A DNA stretch of 64,000 bases. Origin: an uncultured Rhodospirillales bacterium. GTDB taxonomy: Bacteria; Pseudomonadota; Alphaproteobacteria; Acetobacterales; Acetobacteraceae. The stretch is from positions 1-64,000 of the forward strand of contig CAIMWH010000008.1 in the NCBI GenBank assembly GCA_903845065.1, read 5' to 3'. Each line of letters starts with the position of its first letter. Within the stretch, counting starts at the first letter, position 1. Below the pieces are notes generated by a model. It had not been told where the DNA came from. It saw only the letters and a program-made list of their open reading frames with translations, and searched no databases. The position numbers and the translations under genes are program-made. Shown in pieces: positions 42,964-52,395 of this stretch.

Positions 42964-43045
42964 GGTGGCATTCTCCTCAACCAGGCTGACCTTACAGGGG
43001 TGGCGTAGCTTGGCTAAGCTCCCCGCAACCCGAGGAGACGAACCG

Positions 43046-44299
43046 ATGAAGCGCTTCGACTGGCTGGCGATCGGCCTGTTCGCGATGATCACCACGACGG
43101 CCGCCGCCGAGGCCCTGCCGCCCGCCACGCCCGACAGCGTCGGCCTATCCGTCGAGCGGCTGCAACGGGTGATGGACATCCTCGATGCCGACGTCGCCGC
43201 CGGGCGCATCGGCGGCGCGGTGTTCGGCGTGGTGCGTCACGGCAAGCTCGCCTGGCTCGAAGCCGCCGGCTACCGCGACAAGACCGCCGGCGTGCGCATG
43301 ACGACGGACACGCTGTTCCCGCTCGCCTCGATGACCAAGCCGATCGCCTCGGTGGCGGCCATGGCGCTGGTGGAGCAGGGCCGAATGGTGCTGAGCGATC
43401 CGGTGGCGAAGTACCTGCCGTCCTTCACCGATGTGAAGGTCGCCGTCCCCGGCCCGGGTGGCACCATCACCCTCGAGTCGGCCAAGCGCCCGCCCACCAT
43501 CCAGGACCTGCTGCGCCACACCGCGGGCCTGCTCAACGCCGGCCTCTACCCCAACACGCCGGTTGGCAAGATGTACGTCGCCGCCGGCGTCTACCAGGAA
43601 CCGCAGACCCTGGCCGAGGAGGTCGAGAAAATCGCCCACCTCCCGCTTGCCTATCAGCCCGGTTCGATCTGGGACTACAGCCAGAGCGTCGATGTGCTGG
43701 CCCGTGTGGTGGAGGTGGCTTCCGGCCTGCCGTTTGACACGTTCGTCGCCAAGGAAGTCACCGGGCGGATCGGCATGAAGGATACCGCCTACAACCTGCC
43801 CGCCACCGAATGGCCGCGTCTGGCCGAACCGGTGGTGGACGCCGCAGGGCGCCTGCCCGACCGTCAGGACGCCCGCCGGGTGAACCCGCATTTCCAGGGC
43901 AACACGGGTCTCATCAGCACCGCCACCGATTACCTGCGCTTCGGCCAGATGATGCTGAACGGCGGCAGCCTCGACGGCGGCCGGGTGCTCGGCGCCGGCA
44001 CCGTCGCCTACATGACCAGCGACCACCTCGGCAGCATCCCGCACGACAGCGCGAGCGGACGCTATCTGCTGGGGGACGGACGCGGCTTCGGCCTCGGCTT
44101 CTCCGTCCGCCTCGCCACCGGCCTGAACGTGATGCCCGGCTCGGTGGGTGACTATGACTGGGGCGGCGCCTACGGCACCCAGTTCGTCATCGACCCCAAG
44201 CAGGACATGGTGGCCGTGCTGATGCTCAACCAGCGCAACCAGTTCGACCGCTACTTCAGGCTGTTCCGGGTGATGGTGTACCAGGCTTTGGCGAACTGA
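43046..44299 (+). CDS. Serine hydrolase, class C beta-lactamase-like
   Basis: Signal peptide; PLASMTKPIASVAAMALVEQG (SxxK), YQPGSIWDYSQS. Confidence 0.9.
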   Translation: MKRFDWLAIGLFAMITTTAAAEALPPATPDSVGLSVERLQRVMDILDADVAAGRIGGAVFGVVRHGKLAWLEAAGYRDKTAGVRMTTDTLFPLASMTKPIASVAAMALVEQGRMVLSDPVAKYLPSFTDVKVAVPGPGGTITLESAKRPPTIQDLLRHTAGLLNAGLYPNTPVGKMYVAAGVYQEPQTLAEEVEKIAHLPLAYQPGSIWDYSQSVDVLARVVEVASGLPFDTFVAKEVTGRIGMKDTAYNLPATEWPRLAEPVVDAAGRLPDRQDARRVNPHFQGNTGLISTATDYLRFGQMMLNGGSLDGGRVLGAGTVAYMTSDHLGSIPHDSASGRYLLGDGRGFGLGFSVRLATGLNVMPGSVGDYDWGGAYGTQFVIDPKQDMVAVLMLNQRNQFDRYFRLFRVMVYQALAN

Positions 44300-45089
44300 C
44301 CTCGCGCCGCAGCATCGGTTTCTGGATGTCGGCGATGCCCTTCCACGCATAGGGGTCATCGCCGGCCACCATGATGATATCGCGGTTGTCCTGGGTGGTG
44401 CCGGCCCGCCCGTCCCAGTTCCACGGCAACATGCTCTCCGCCCGCATGTAGTGGTTCACCAGGGCCCGGCGAAACCCGCGCGAACGGTTGCGCAGCGAGC
44501 GGTGCAACAGGTAGCCGTTGAAGAACACCACATCGCCGGCCTTCACCTCCACGGGAATGGCGGCGACCTCGTCGAACGGAAAGTCCCGCGCGGCATCGGC
44601 GCCATCGAACTCGTCGCTGCCGTGCGGGCCGGTTGGCCAGATCACGCCGGGCCGGTGGCTGCCGGGGATCACCCACAGGCAACCGTTCTCGATGGTGGCG
44701 TCATCGAGCGCGATCCAGCCGCCGATCAGGCTGCGGTCCCGCGTGGGGATATAGAACTCGTCCTGGTGCCACGCCTGCCCAGGCTTGCCTGCGTTCTTCA
44801 CGAAGAACATCGACTGCATGCATTTCACGTTGGGCCCGAGGCAATCGGTCAGCACCTCCACCACCCCCGGATGCGCCATCGCGGCGCGAATGATGGCGTT
44901 GAGCTTGTGCGGAAAATGGATGCACAGCACGTCCTCATAGACCAGCTTGCCATCGGGCTTGAGCAGCGCGCCGTGCTCGGCACAAACCTGCTCGATCGCC
45001 GCGTTGAGCGCCGCCACCTCGGCGGAACCAACCAGTCCGGGCACCACGAGGTAGCCCTGCGCCTCGTACTGCGCGCGCAATCCCGCCAT
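44256..45089 (-). CDS. Phytanoyl-CoA dioxygenase family protein
   Basis: GKPGQAWHQDEFYIPTRD (HxD), GCLWVIPGSHRPG, GYLLHRSLRNRS. Confidence 0.9.
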   Translation of the reverse strand: MAGLRAQYEAQGYLVVPGLVGSAEVAALNAAIEQVCAEHGALLKPDGKLVYEDVLCIHFPHKLNAIIRAAMAHPGVVEVLTDCLGPNVKCMQSMFFVKNAGKPGQAWHQDEFYIPTRDRSLIGGWIALDDATIENGCLWVIPGSHRPGVIWPTGPHGSDEFDGADAARDFPFDEVAAIPVEVKAGDVVFFNGYLLHRSLRNRSRGFRRALVNHYMRAESMLPWNWDGRAGTTQDNRDIIMVAGDDPYAWKGIADIQKPMLRREVSSPKPGTPSPGTA

Positions 45090-45243
45090 ATCCGCCCTCC
45101 CGTTCGTTGCGGCGAAACTAGAGCACCGTTGCCGCGACACGAACAGGCCGCGGGAACTTTGGGTGCAGTGCACAACAACCCTTGCGCCCGCCCCGCCGGC
45201 CCGCGAAGATTTGCCATTGGAACCACCCAGCTTGGATGCACGC

Positions 45244-46146
45244 ATGGCCGAATTCAACGACCGCATCTTGTCGCAGGATGAACTGCGGCGCCTGTCCGTC
45301 CGCTCGAACCGGCCGGGTGCAATGCGCCTGGCCGTCCACGTCGTGATGCTCGGCCTCGCCGGATGGTGGGTGGCGGCGGCCCAGGGCTGGACGATCTGGC
45401 CGGCGATGCTGGCGCTCGGCCTGGTGCAGGTCGCGCTGTTCGCCCCGGCGCACGAGACCATGCACCAGACCGCCTTCGCCTCGCAGCGCGCCAACCTCGT
45501 CGTCGGCTGGCTCACCTTCCTGCCCAGCCTGCAATCGAGCCATTTCTACGCCGCGTTCCATTATATCCATCACCGCCACACCAACGTGCCCGGCCAGGAC
45601 CCCGAATTGCTGGTCGCAGCACCGGCCAACCTGCGCCAATACGTGCTGCGCATCCTCGGCGTGAACTACTGGCTGGCCCGCTTTGCCATGATCCGCGATG
45701 CCTGGCGCGGCGACATGGCGGCCTATCCCTACATCAACGCCCGCCAGCGCCCCGGGGTGATCGCCTCGGTGCGCGCGATGTCCGCTACCGTGGCCGTCCT
45801 CGCCATCGGCTCCGCGCTGATCTGGGGCTGGCAGACGCCCTTCCTGTTCTGGGTTCTGCCGCAAATCCTCGGCCAACCCTTCCTGCGCGGCTACCTGCTG
45901 GCCGAACACACCGGCTGCACGCTGGACCGCAACGGCCTCACCAACACCCGCACCACCCTCACCAACCGAGTCGTCCGCCTCTTGATGTGGGACATGCCGT
46001 TCCACGCCGAACACCACCTCTACCCATCCATCCCGTTCCACCATCTGCAGTCGGCGCACCGCCTGATCGGCGCCAAACTGGGATTCCTGCAACCGGGATA
46101 CGCCCGCTGGAACGCCGGATTCGTGCGCGACCTCGTGCAGCGCTAG
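45244..46146 (+). CDS. Fatty acid desaturase family protein
   Basis: His boxes HETMHQ, HYIHHRHT, HAEHHLYPSIPFHHL; an alternative start exists at 45163. Confidence 0.9.
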   Translation: MAEFNDRILSQDELRRLSVRSNRPGAMRLAVHVVMLGLAGWWVAAAQGWTIWPAMLALGLVQVALFAPAHETMHQTAFASQRANLVVGWLTFLPSLQSSHFYAAFHYIHHRHTNVPGQDPELLVAAPANLRQYVLRILGVNYWLARFAMIRDAWRGDMAAYPYINARQRPGVIASVRAMSATVAVLAIGSALIWGWQTPFLFWVLPQILGQPFLRGYLLAEHTGCTLDRNGLTNTRTTLTNRVVRLLMWDMPFHAEHHLYPSIPFHHLQSAHRLIGAKLGFLQPGYARWNAGFVRDLVQR

Positions 46147-46172
46147 ACTGGCTCGCAACCAGGGAACGCCAT

Positions 46173-46571
46173 ATGCAAACTGCAGCGAACGAACTCGGCG
46201 TCAGCCCGGATGAGCGCTATCTGAGCCTCGAAACCTTCCGCAAGAGCGGCGTCGGCATCCGCACCCCGGTGTGGTTCGCCGCCGGCCCCGGCGGCACCCC
46301 GTTCTATGTCTACACCACGGCGGACGCCGGCAAGGCCAAGCGGGTGCGCAACAACCCCACCGTCCGCATCGCCGCCTGCGACATGCGCGGCGGCATCACC
46401 GGCCCGTGGTTTGACGCAATGGCCGAGTGCGTCACCGGCGCCGAATTCGATGCGGCGATGCGCCTGCTGGACCGCAAATACTTTCCGTGGAAACAACTGC
46501 TCAACCTCTCCGCGATGCTGTTCCGGCGCCGCGAGCGCGTCGTCATCGCCATCCGAAAGAAATCCGCATGA
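46173..46571 (+). CDS. PPOX-class / deazaflavin-type split-barrel protein
   Basis: SLETFRKSGVGIRTPVWFAAG...PFYVYTTADAGKAKRVRNNPTVRIAACD. Confidence 0.82.
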   Translation: MQTAANELGVSPDERYLSLETFRKSGVGIRTPVWFAAGPGGTPFYVYTTADAGKAKRVRNNPTVRIAACDMRGGITGPWFDAMAECVTGAEFDAAMRLLDRKYFPWKQLLNLSAMLFRRRERVVIAIRKKSA

Positions 46572-46906
46572 TCATCCGCTCTGCCGTGCTCGAAGGCACC
46601 GTCGCCGAAGCCGACCGCCCGGCATTCGATCACCACATGCAAACCACCGTGCTCGGCGCCATCGCCCGGTATCCCGGGCTGCGCGAGGTGCGACTGCGCC
46701 ACCCGGCCGAAACCGAAGCCGGCGCGCCGCCGATCTACATGGTGTTCGACCTGCATTTCGACACGCTCGATGCCATGCACGCCGCCCTCGCCAGCCCGAT
46801 CCGCCAGGAAGTCCGCGGCCGCATCGCCGAGGCAATGTCGGCCTTCAACGGCAAGGTCTATCACCTCATCCTCGAAGAAGGCGCCAGCCTGCCCGGGCCA
46901 GTTTGA
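46568..46906 (+). CDS. EthD-like/dimeric alpha-beta barrel protein
   Basis: PAFDHHMQTTVLGAIARYPGLREVRLRHPAE; start overlaps the upstream stop. Confidence 0.6.
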   Translation: MIIRSAVLEGTVAEADRPAFDHHMQTTVLGAIARYPGLREVRLRHPAETEAGAPPIYMVFDLHFDTLDAMHAALASPIRQEVRGRIAEAMSAFNGKVYHLILEEGASLPGPV

Positions 46907-47850
46907 CCACTCTTGTTACCGGCGCCGGCCTGATCGGCCGCCTCACCGCCGACCTACTTGCCGCGCGCGGTGACCCGGTGCTGCTCGCCGATATCCGCGC
47001 CCCACACGCCAGCCCGCACCCGTTCGTAACGTGCGACGTGACGGACGCGGCGGCCCTCGATGCCGTCATCGCCGGCCACGCCATCCGCCGCATCATCCAC
47101 ACCGCCGCCTTACTCTCCACTTCCATCCGGCAGGACCCGGTACTCGGCATTCGAGTCAACGTGATGGGTACCGCCAACGTGCTCGATTGCGCCCGCCGCC
47201 ACGCCATCACCCGCGTGGTCTGCGCCAGTTCCACCACTGTGGCCTACACCACCTTCGGCCGCCATGACGCCGCGCCGATCGAGGAGGACAACCCTCTTCA
47301 CCTCATCTCGGAACGCCCCGCCAGCATCTACGCCATGAGCAAGATCGCCGGCGAACACATGGCGCTCCTGTATCATGACCTCTACGGGCTCGACGTCGTG
47401 GTCCTGCGCTACGGCGCCGTGCTCGGCGGCGGCACCGAAGCGCCCTCCAGCGTCCCCGGCCGCCTGCTTGCCCGCCTCGCCGAAGGTGGCCGCAGCGGCG
47501 TGCCGGTGGCGCTCGACGATCCATTCCTGGCCTGGGGCGGCCGCGAGGAATTCGTCGATGCGCGTGACTGCGCCCGCGCCAACCGCGCCGCGCTGGATGC
47601 CGCCAACCCCACCCAGCGCGTCTACAACATCGCGCCCGGCACCTGGTTCAGCCTGCCCGAATTCGTCGCCGTCGTCCGCGAAGTGTTCCCCCGCCTCGAT
47701 GTCGCCCTGCCGCCGCCGCTGGCCACCGGGTTCGCCGGCTTCCCCCACCTCCGCCCGGCCCCCTCCGCCACCGAGGCCGCCGCCCGCGACCTCGATTTCC
47801 GCTGCACCTTCACCCTGGCCGACACCATCCGCCACTGGACCGCATCATGA
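46903..47850 (+). CDS. NAD-dependent epimerase/dehydratase
   Basis: TTLVTGAGLIGRLTADLL; YAMSKIAGEHMALLYHDLYGLDVVVLRYG; TTG start overlapping the upstream stop. Confidence 0.85.
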   Translation: MTTLVTGAGLIGRLTADLLAARGDPVLLADIRAPHASPHPFVTCDVTDAAALDAVIAGHAIRRIIHTAALLSTSIRQDPVLGIRVNVMGTANVLDCARRHAITRVVCASSTTVAYTTFGRHDAAPIEEDNPLHLISERPASIYAMSKIAGEHMALLYHDLYGLDVVVLRYGAVLGGGTEAPSSVPGRLLARLAEGGRSGVPVALDDPFLAWGGREEFVDARDCARANRAALDAANPTQRVYNIAPGTWFSLPEFVAVVREVFPRLDVALPPPLATGFAGFPHLRPAPSATEAAARDLDFRCTFTLADTIRHWTAS

Positions 47851-48578
47851 CCGCCCCCGAAGTCGCCTTCGTCACCGGCGCCGCCCAGGGCATCGGCCTC
47901 GCCACCGCCCGCCGCCTCGCCGCGGACGGCTTCCGTGTCATCGCCATGGACCGCTCCGCCGAACGCCTCACCGCCGCCGTCGCCGGCCTCACCTCCGCGG
48001 GCCTCGATGTCACCGCCGCCGTCACCGACGTGTGCGACCGCGCCTCCGTGGTGGCCGCCATCGAGAGTGCCGGCCGCGTCGATGTGATGGTCTGCGCCGC
48101 CGGCATCTACAACGACGCGAAATTCCTCGACCTCGACGAAACAGCCTTCCGCCAGATGCTGGACGTGAACGTCATCGGCACCTTCATCCCTGCCCAGGAA
48201 GCGGCGCGACGGATGCAGCCGGGCGGCCGCATCATCACCATCTCCTCGCGCGGCGCCCTCGGCGGCACCCGCTTCGCCCATTACGTCGCCTCGAAATCCG
48301 CCGTCGTCGGCCTCACCCGCGCCATGGCGATGGAACTGCGGGACCAGCGGATCGCGGTGAACTCCATCGCCCCCGGCTTCACCGACACGCCGATGACCCG
48401 CTCCGCCCCATCCGAGATGTTCGCCGCCTGGGAGGCGCTGGAACCGGCCGGCAAAGCCGCCGACCCGGCCCAGATCGCCCACGCCATCGCCTTCTTCGCC
48501 AGCCCGCACACCCAGTTCATCACCGGGCAGACCCTGTTCGTGGACGGCGGCAAGTCCCTCGGCGGCCTCTCTATTTAG
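47847..48578 (+). CDS. SDR family oxidoreductase
   Basis: VAFVTGAAQGIGLATARRLAADG; HYVASKSAVVGLTRAMAMEL. Confidence 0.92.
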   Translation: MTAPEVAFVTGAAQGIGLATARRLAADGFRVIAMDRSAERLTAAVAGLTSAGLDVTAAVTDVCDRASVVAAIESAGRVDVMVCAAGIYNDAKFLDLDETAFRQMLDVNVIGTFIPAQEAARRMQPGGRIITISSRGALGGTRFAHYVASKSAVVGLTRAMAMELRDQRIAVNSIAPGFTDTPMTRSAPSEMFAAWEALEPAGKAADPAQIAHAIAFFASPHTQFITGQTLFVDGGKSLGGLSI

Positions 48579-49173
48579 ACGGCAACTCCGGCTCGCCCAG
48601 CGACAGCATCAACCGATTGGCCCAGTTGAAGAATGCCGCCCCGTTGATCACATCGGTGATGGCGAAGTCGTCCAGCCCCACCGCCCGCAGCCGCGCCACA
48701 TGCGCTGCCCCGAACACCGGCGGCGTGGCCGAGAGCGCGACGGAAGCCTCCACGATCGCATTCCACCGCTCGCCCAGATCGGCCCCCACGCCCGCATCGA
48801 GCATGCGTTGCACATCCTCCTTGCGATGGGAGAAATGCGAGGCAAACCGGGCATGCACCGAGGCGCAGTAGATGCACCCGTTGAACCGCGAGGCCGCCGC
48901 CGCCGCCAGTTCCCGCTCGGCGCGCGGCAACCCGGCATTCGGGTTGTAGAAGATGTCCTTGTCGGTCTTGGTGCGGAACTGCAGGATATCCGGGTCCCGC
49001 ACCAGCAGCATGAAATACGGGGACTTGGCGCGCGAGGCATCGACCAGCCCCGCCCAGTGCCGCTCCGTCAGCGTTTCCGCGAACGGCTCCAGCCACGGCA
49101 GCCAGCCGAGTTCGGCCTGGGTGAACGCCACCGGCGCGTTGTGTCCGGTCTGGGAAATGGTGGTATCGGCCAT
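48571..49173 (-). CDS. Alkylhydroperoxidase/peroxidase-related CMD-fold protein (Avi_7169-like)
   Basis: AAAASRFNGCIYCASVHARFASHFSHRKEDVQRML; adjacent to a CMD protein and an LLM oxidoreductase. Confidence 0.85.
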   Translation of the reverse strand: MADTTISQTGHNAPVAFTQAELGWLPWLEPFAETLTERHWAGLVDASRAKSPYFMLLVRDPDILQFRTKTDKDIFYNPNAGLPRAERELAAAAASRFNGCIYCASVHARFASHFSHRKEDVQRMLDAGVGADLGERWNAIVEASVALSATPPVFGAAHVARLRAVGLDDFAITDVINGAAFFNWANRLMLSLGEPELPSK

Positions 49174-49174
49174 G

Positions 49175-49765
49175 TCAGTTCGCTCCTGCGGGAACGGCCG
49201 CGAGCACGCGCAGCCCGGCGACAACGCGAATCTGGAAAGCCAGGAACGCCACCAACTGCGACAGCGTGACGATGCCCGTGGTGGTCCAGCCGGCATCGAG
49301 CAACGCCTGCAACGCCGCATCGCTCGAATCGCGCGGATGGAACACCAGCATATGCGCATGCTCCAGCGCCGCCGCGAGCTTGCCACCGAGCGCCGCCCGC
49401 CCCGCCGCACTCACGCGGAACACCAGCCCGGGCGTGTTCTCGACGCTCAACGGCCCCGCCGGATAGGCCCCGTACGGCCCGCTGGTGGCCCCCGCCGCCA
49501 CCTCGGCGGCAATGGCGGCCGCATCCGCCGCCTCCAGCCGCCCGGCATAGAACGGCGCCGCCGGCGTATCGCCATGCAGCGCCGCCACGAACGCCGCCAC
49601 CGCGAACCGCTCGCGCAGGCTCACATCGCCAGGCTCCTCGGGCGCGAACAGCGACAAGTAGCTGTTCTGCGCGTTGTCCCGCGCCTGCACCCGCAATGCC
49701 CGCACGGTATCCAGCGCCGAACCAGGCGCGATCCCCGCGAGCAGGTCAATCACATCAGCACTCAT
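49175..49765 (-). CDS. CMD domain protein (Avi_7170-like)
   Basis: VIDLLAGIAPGSALDTVRALRVQARDNAQNSYLSLFAP; TTGIVTLSQLVAFLAFQIRVVAGLR. Confidence 0.82.
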   Translation of the reverse strand: MSADVIDLLAGIAPGSALDTVRALRVQARDNAQNSYLSLFAPEEPGDVSLRERFAVAAFVAALHGDTPAAPFYAGRLEAADAAAIAAEVAAGATSGPYGAYPAGPLSVENTPGLVFRVSAAGRAALGGKLAAALEHAHMLVFHPRDSSDAALQALLDAGWTTTGIVTLSQLVAFLAFQIRVVAGLRVLAAVPAGAN

Positions 49766-50793
49766 GTTCCGGTCCTCAGCAGTTGCCGTGGCGCCTCCGC
49801 CGCCCAACCCATGGCGGGCGCGACGACGGTGGCGAACAATTCGATCGAACGCAGGATGAACTCATGCGGCGGGTCCACCGAATGCACCTGCGCCGCCACA
49901 TCCGTCACCCGTGCCAGGGTGGTGTCGGCGTGCAGCGACTCGATCACATCCTCCGGCGTGCCCATATGGATATCGAAGCCACGGATGAGATCATCCAAGG
50001 ACCCCTGCGGCACCGGCCGCCCCACCGAGCGCAGCCGCGCCATGAACCGCCCAAGTCCGATCTCTGCGAAGCGGCGCGCCTCGGCCCGGCTGTCGGCGAC
50101 GAAAATACTGCGCGAGCCCAGGATGCGCGGCGCCCGCCCCGCCGGCAGCGCCGCCAGGTAGGCATCCACGATAGGGTCCTGGATCTGCGCCAGCGTGGCG
50201 CGCGGCGCATCGGGCGCCCGAGGCTGCGTGCGTGACAGCAGCAGCCCATCCCCCGCCGCCCCGGCCCGCCGCCCGCCCTCCACGGAGAAGGTCGCCTGCC
50301 AGATCCGATCCAGCAGTTGCGGTGCCGCCGGATACATCAGATTCGGGCTGCCGCCGATCGGGTTGCCCTTCCAGGCATCGAGCAGGGTGGCGAAATACTC
50401 CGCGAAAATCTCCCCCCGCGCGCCGCTCTCATGCCCGAACGCGGTGAACGCCGAGGGATTGCCCCCGGTGCCCACCCCAACCTCCAGCCGCCCGCCCGAC
50501 ATCAGGTCAAGCACCGCGGCATCCTCCGCCACCCGGATCGGGTTCTCCAACGGCAGCGTCACCACCCCGGTGCCGAGCCGGATGCGCGTGGTATGCGCCG
50601 CCACTTGGGCGAGGAACACGAACGGGGCGGGCAACCCGCCCTCATGCGCATCGAAATGATGCTGCGCCACCCAGGCGCTTTGCAGCCCGAACCGCTCGGC
50701 ATGCACAATTTGCTCCAGCGCCAGCCGGTAGCGCTCCCCGGCGTCGACGTCATCGAGCAGCCGGGTGAAAAACCCAATGCGTTTACGTGTCAC
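49762..50793 (-). CDS. LLM-class flavin-dependent oxidoreductase (luciferase-like monooxygenase)
   Basis: HAERFGLQSAWVAQHHFDAHEGGLPAPFVFLAQVAAHTTRIRLGTGVVTLPLENPIRVAEDAAVLDLMSGGRLEVGVGTG; GTG start. Confidence 0.9.
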   Translation of the reverse strand: MTRKRIGFFTRLLDDVDAGERYRLALEQIVHAERFGLQSAWVAQHHFDAHEGGLPAPFVFLAQVAAHTTRIRLGTGVVTLPLENPIRVAEDAAVLDLMSGGRLEVGVGTGGNPSAFTAFGHESGARGEIFAEYFATLLDAWKGNPIGGSPNLMYPAAPQLLDRIWQATFSVEGGRRAGAAGDGLLLSRTQPRAPDAPRATLAQIQDPIVDAYLAALPAGRAPRILGSRSIFVADSRAEARRFAEIGLGRFMARLRSVGRPVPQGSLDDLIRGFDIHMGTPEDVIESLHADTTLARVTDVAAQVHSVDPPHEFILRSIELFATVVAPAMGWAAEAPRQLLRTGT

Positions 50794-50833
50794 CGCGATC
50801 GGCCTTCCGCTTGAAATGTCAGTTTGAACTGTA

Positions 50834-51562
50834 TCATGCCGCAACCTCGCCTCCGAGATAGGCGTCGCGAATGCGCGGATCGCGCGCCAGCGTCGCCGCC
50901 GGCCCGGACAGTGCGATCCGCCCGGTCTGCAATACATAGCCGCGATGGGCAATCTGCAACGCCAGACTGGCGTTCTGCTCCACCATGAACACGCTTACCC
51001 CCTCGCGGTTGATGGTGGCGATAAGTTCCAGCACCACATCCACGAACCGCGGCGACAGCCCCATGGTGGGCTCATCCATGCAGATCAGCCGCGGCCGCCC
51101 CATCAGCGCCCGCGCCATCGCCACCATCTGCTGCTCGCCGCCGGACAGCGTGCCGGCGCGCTGGCCCAGCCGCTCGTGCAGCCGCGGAAACAGCCCCAGC
51201 ACCCGCGCCAGATCATCCCTGATCCCGGCCGCATCATTGCGGATGAACGCGCCCATGAGAAGGTTCTCCCGCACCGTCATCGCGCCAAACAACCGCCTGG
51301 CCTCCGGCACCGAGCCGATGCCGGCCCGAATGATGCGCGGCGTCTCCAGCCCGGAAATCACCTGGCCATCGAACGTCACCGTGCCCGAACGCGGCCGCAT
51401 CAGCCCCAGGATGGTCTTCATGGTGGTGGATTTGCCGCTCGCGTTGCCGCCGAGCAGGCAGACGATCTCGCCGGCATTCACGTGCAGGCTGAGGTCGAAA
51501 TGCACCTGCACCGGGCCATAGAACGAGTTGATCTTATCGAGTTCCAGCAACGGCCGGCTCAT
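50834..51562 (-). CDS. livF: Branched-chain amino acid-type ABC transporter ATP-binding protein
   Basis: GGNASGKSTTMKTILGL; LSGGEQQMVAMARALM; CMDEPTMGLSPRFVD. Confidence 0.93.
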   Translation of the reverse strand: MSRPLLELDKINSFYGPVQVHFDLSLHVNAGEIVCLLGGNASGKSTTMKTILGLMRPRSGTVTFDGQVISGLETPRIIRAGIGSVPEARRLFGAMTVRENLLMGAFIRNDAAGIRDDLARVLGLFPRLHERLGQRAGTLSGGEQQMVAMARALMGRPRLICMDEPTMGLSPRFVDVVLELIATINREGVSVFMVEQNASLALQIAHRGYVLQTGRIALSGPAATLARDPRIRDAYLGGEVAA

Positions 51563-52395
51563 GCCACCGCCGCCATCTCGGCCGGCGTCTCGCCACCCGT
51601 CGCGCTGTTGCCGAGATACGCCTCGATCACCGCCGGATCATGCCGCACCCGCTCCGGCGGCCCCTCGGCGATCGCCCGCCCGCCATCCATCACCAGCACC
51701 CGGTCCGACAGCCGCATCACCATGCCGAGCTTGTGCTCGATCAGCAGGATGGTGTGGCCCTGCGCCTTCAATTCGCCGACGATCTGCTGGATTTCCATGG
51801 TCTCGGTCTCGTTCATCCCCGCCGTCGGCTCATCGAGCAGCAGCAGGCGCGGACGCAACGCCAGCGCCCGGGCGATCTCAACCCGGCGGCGATTGGCGTA
51901 GGACAGGCTGTGGGCGGGATGGTCGATCCGCGGCACCAGCCGATCGCCGAACAACCCGAGAATCCCCGTCACCTCCGCCCGCAACGCCGCCTCCTCCGCC
52001 CGCACCGAACGCGGACGCACCAGCGCCAGCAGCAACTCCGCCAGCGCGCCAATCCCGGGCAAAGCAGGGCGCGCCGCCTTCAAATGGGTGTGTCCGCCGA
52101 TCAGCACGTTGTCCATCACGCTGAGGTTGGCGAACACCCGCCCGTGTTGGAACGTCCGCGCCAACCCGAGCCCCGCCAACCGCTCCGGCGAAAACCCCGT
52201 CACGTCGCGCCCCTCCAGCGTCACCCGCCCTCCATCCGGCCGGTCATGCCCGCTGATGAGGTTGAACAGCGTGGTTTTGCCCGCCCCGTTCGGCCCGATG
52301 ATGCTGACCAACTCGCCCGCGCGCAGTTCGAGGTCGATCCCGTTCACCGCCAGCAGCCCGCCGAACCGCCGCGAAACGCCCTGTACCCGCAACAT
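51559..52395 (-). CDS. livG: Branched-chain amino acid-type ABC transporter ATP-binding protein
   Basis: GPNGAGKTTLFNLISGH; LSYANRRRVEIARALALRPRLLLLDEPTAGMNETE. Confidence 0.93.
   Translation of the reverse strand: MLRVQGVSRRFGGLLAVNGIDLELRAGELVSIIGPNGAGKTTLFNLISGHDRPDGGRVTLEGRDVTGFSPERLAGLGLARTFQHGRVFANLSVMDNVLIGGHTHLKAARPALPGIGALAELLLALVRPRSVRAEEAALRAEVTGILGLFGDRLVPRIDHPAHSLSYANRRRVEIARALALRPRLLLLDEPTAGMNETETMEIQQIVGELKAQGHTILLIEHKLGMVMRLSDRVLVMDGGRAIAEGPPERVRHDPAVIEAYLGNSATGGETPAEMAAVA

Noticed and set aside
50722-50741. CCGGTAGCGCTCCCCGG within the LLM gene
   Set aside because: Codon-derived, dyad is incomplete and lies mid-gene.
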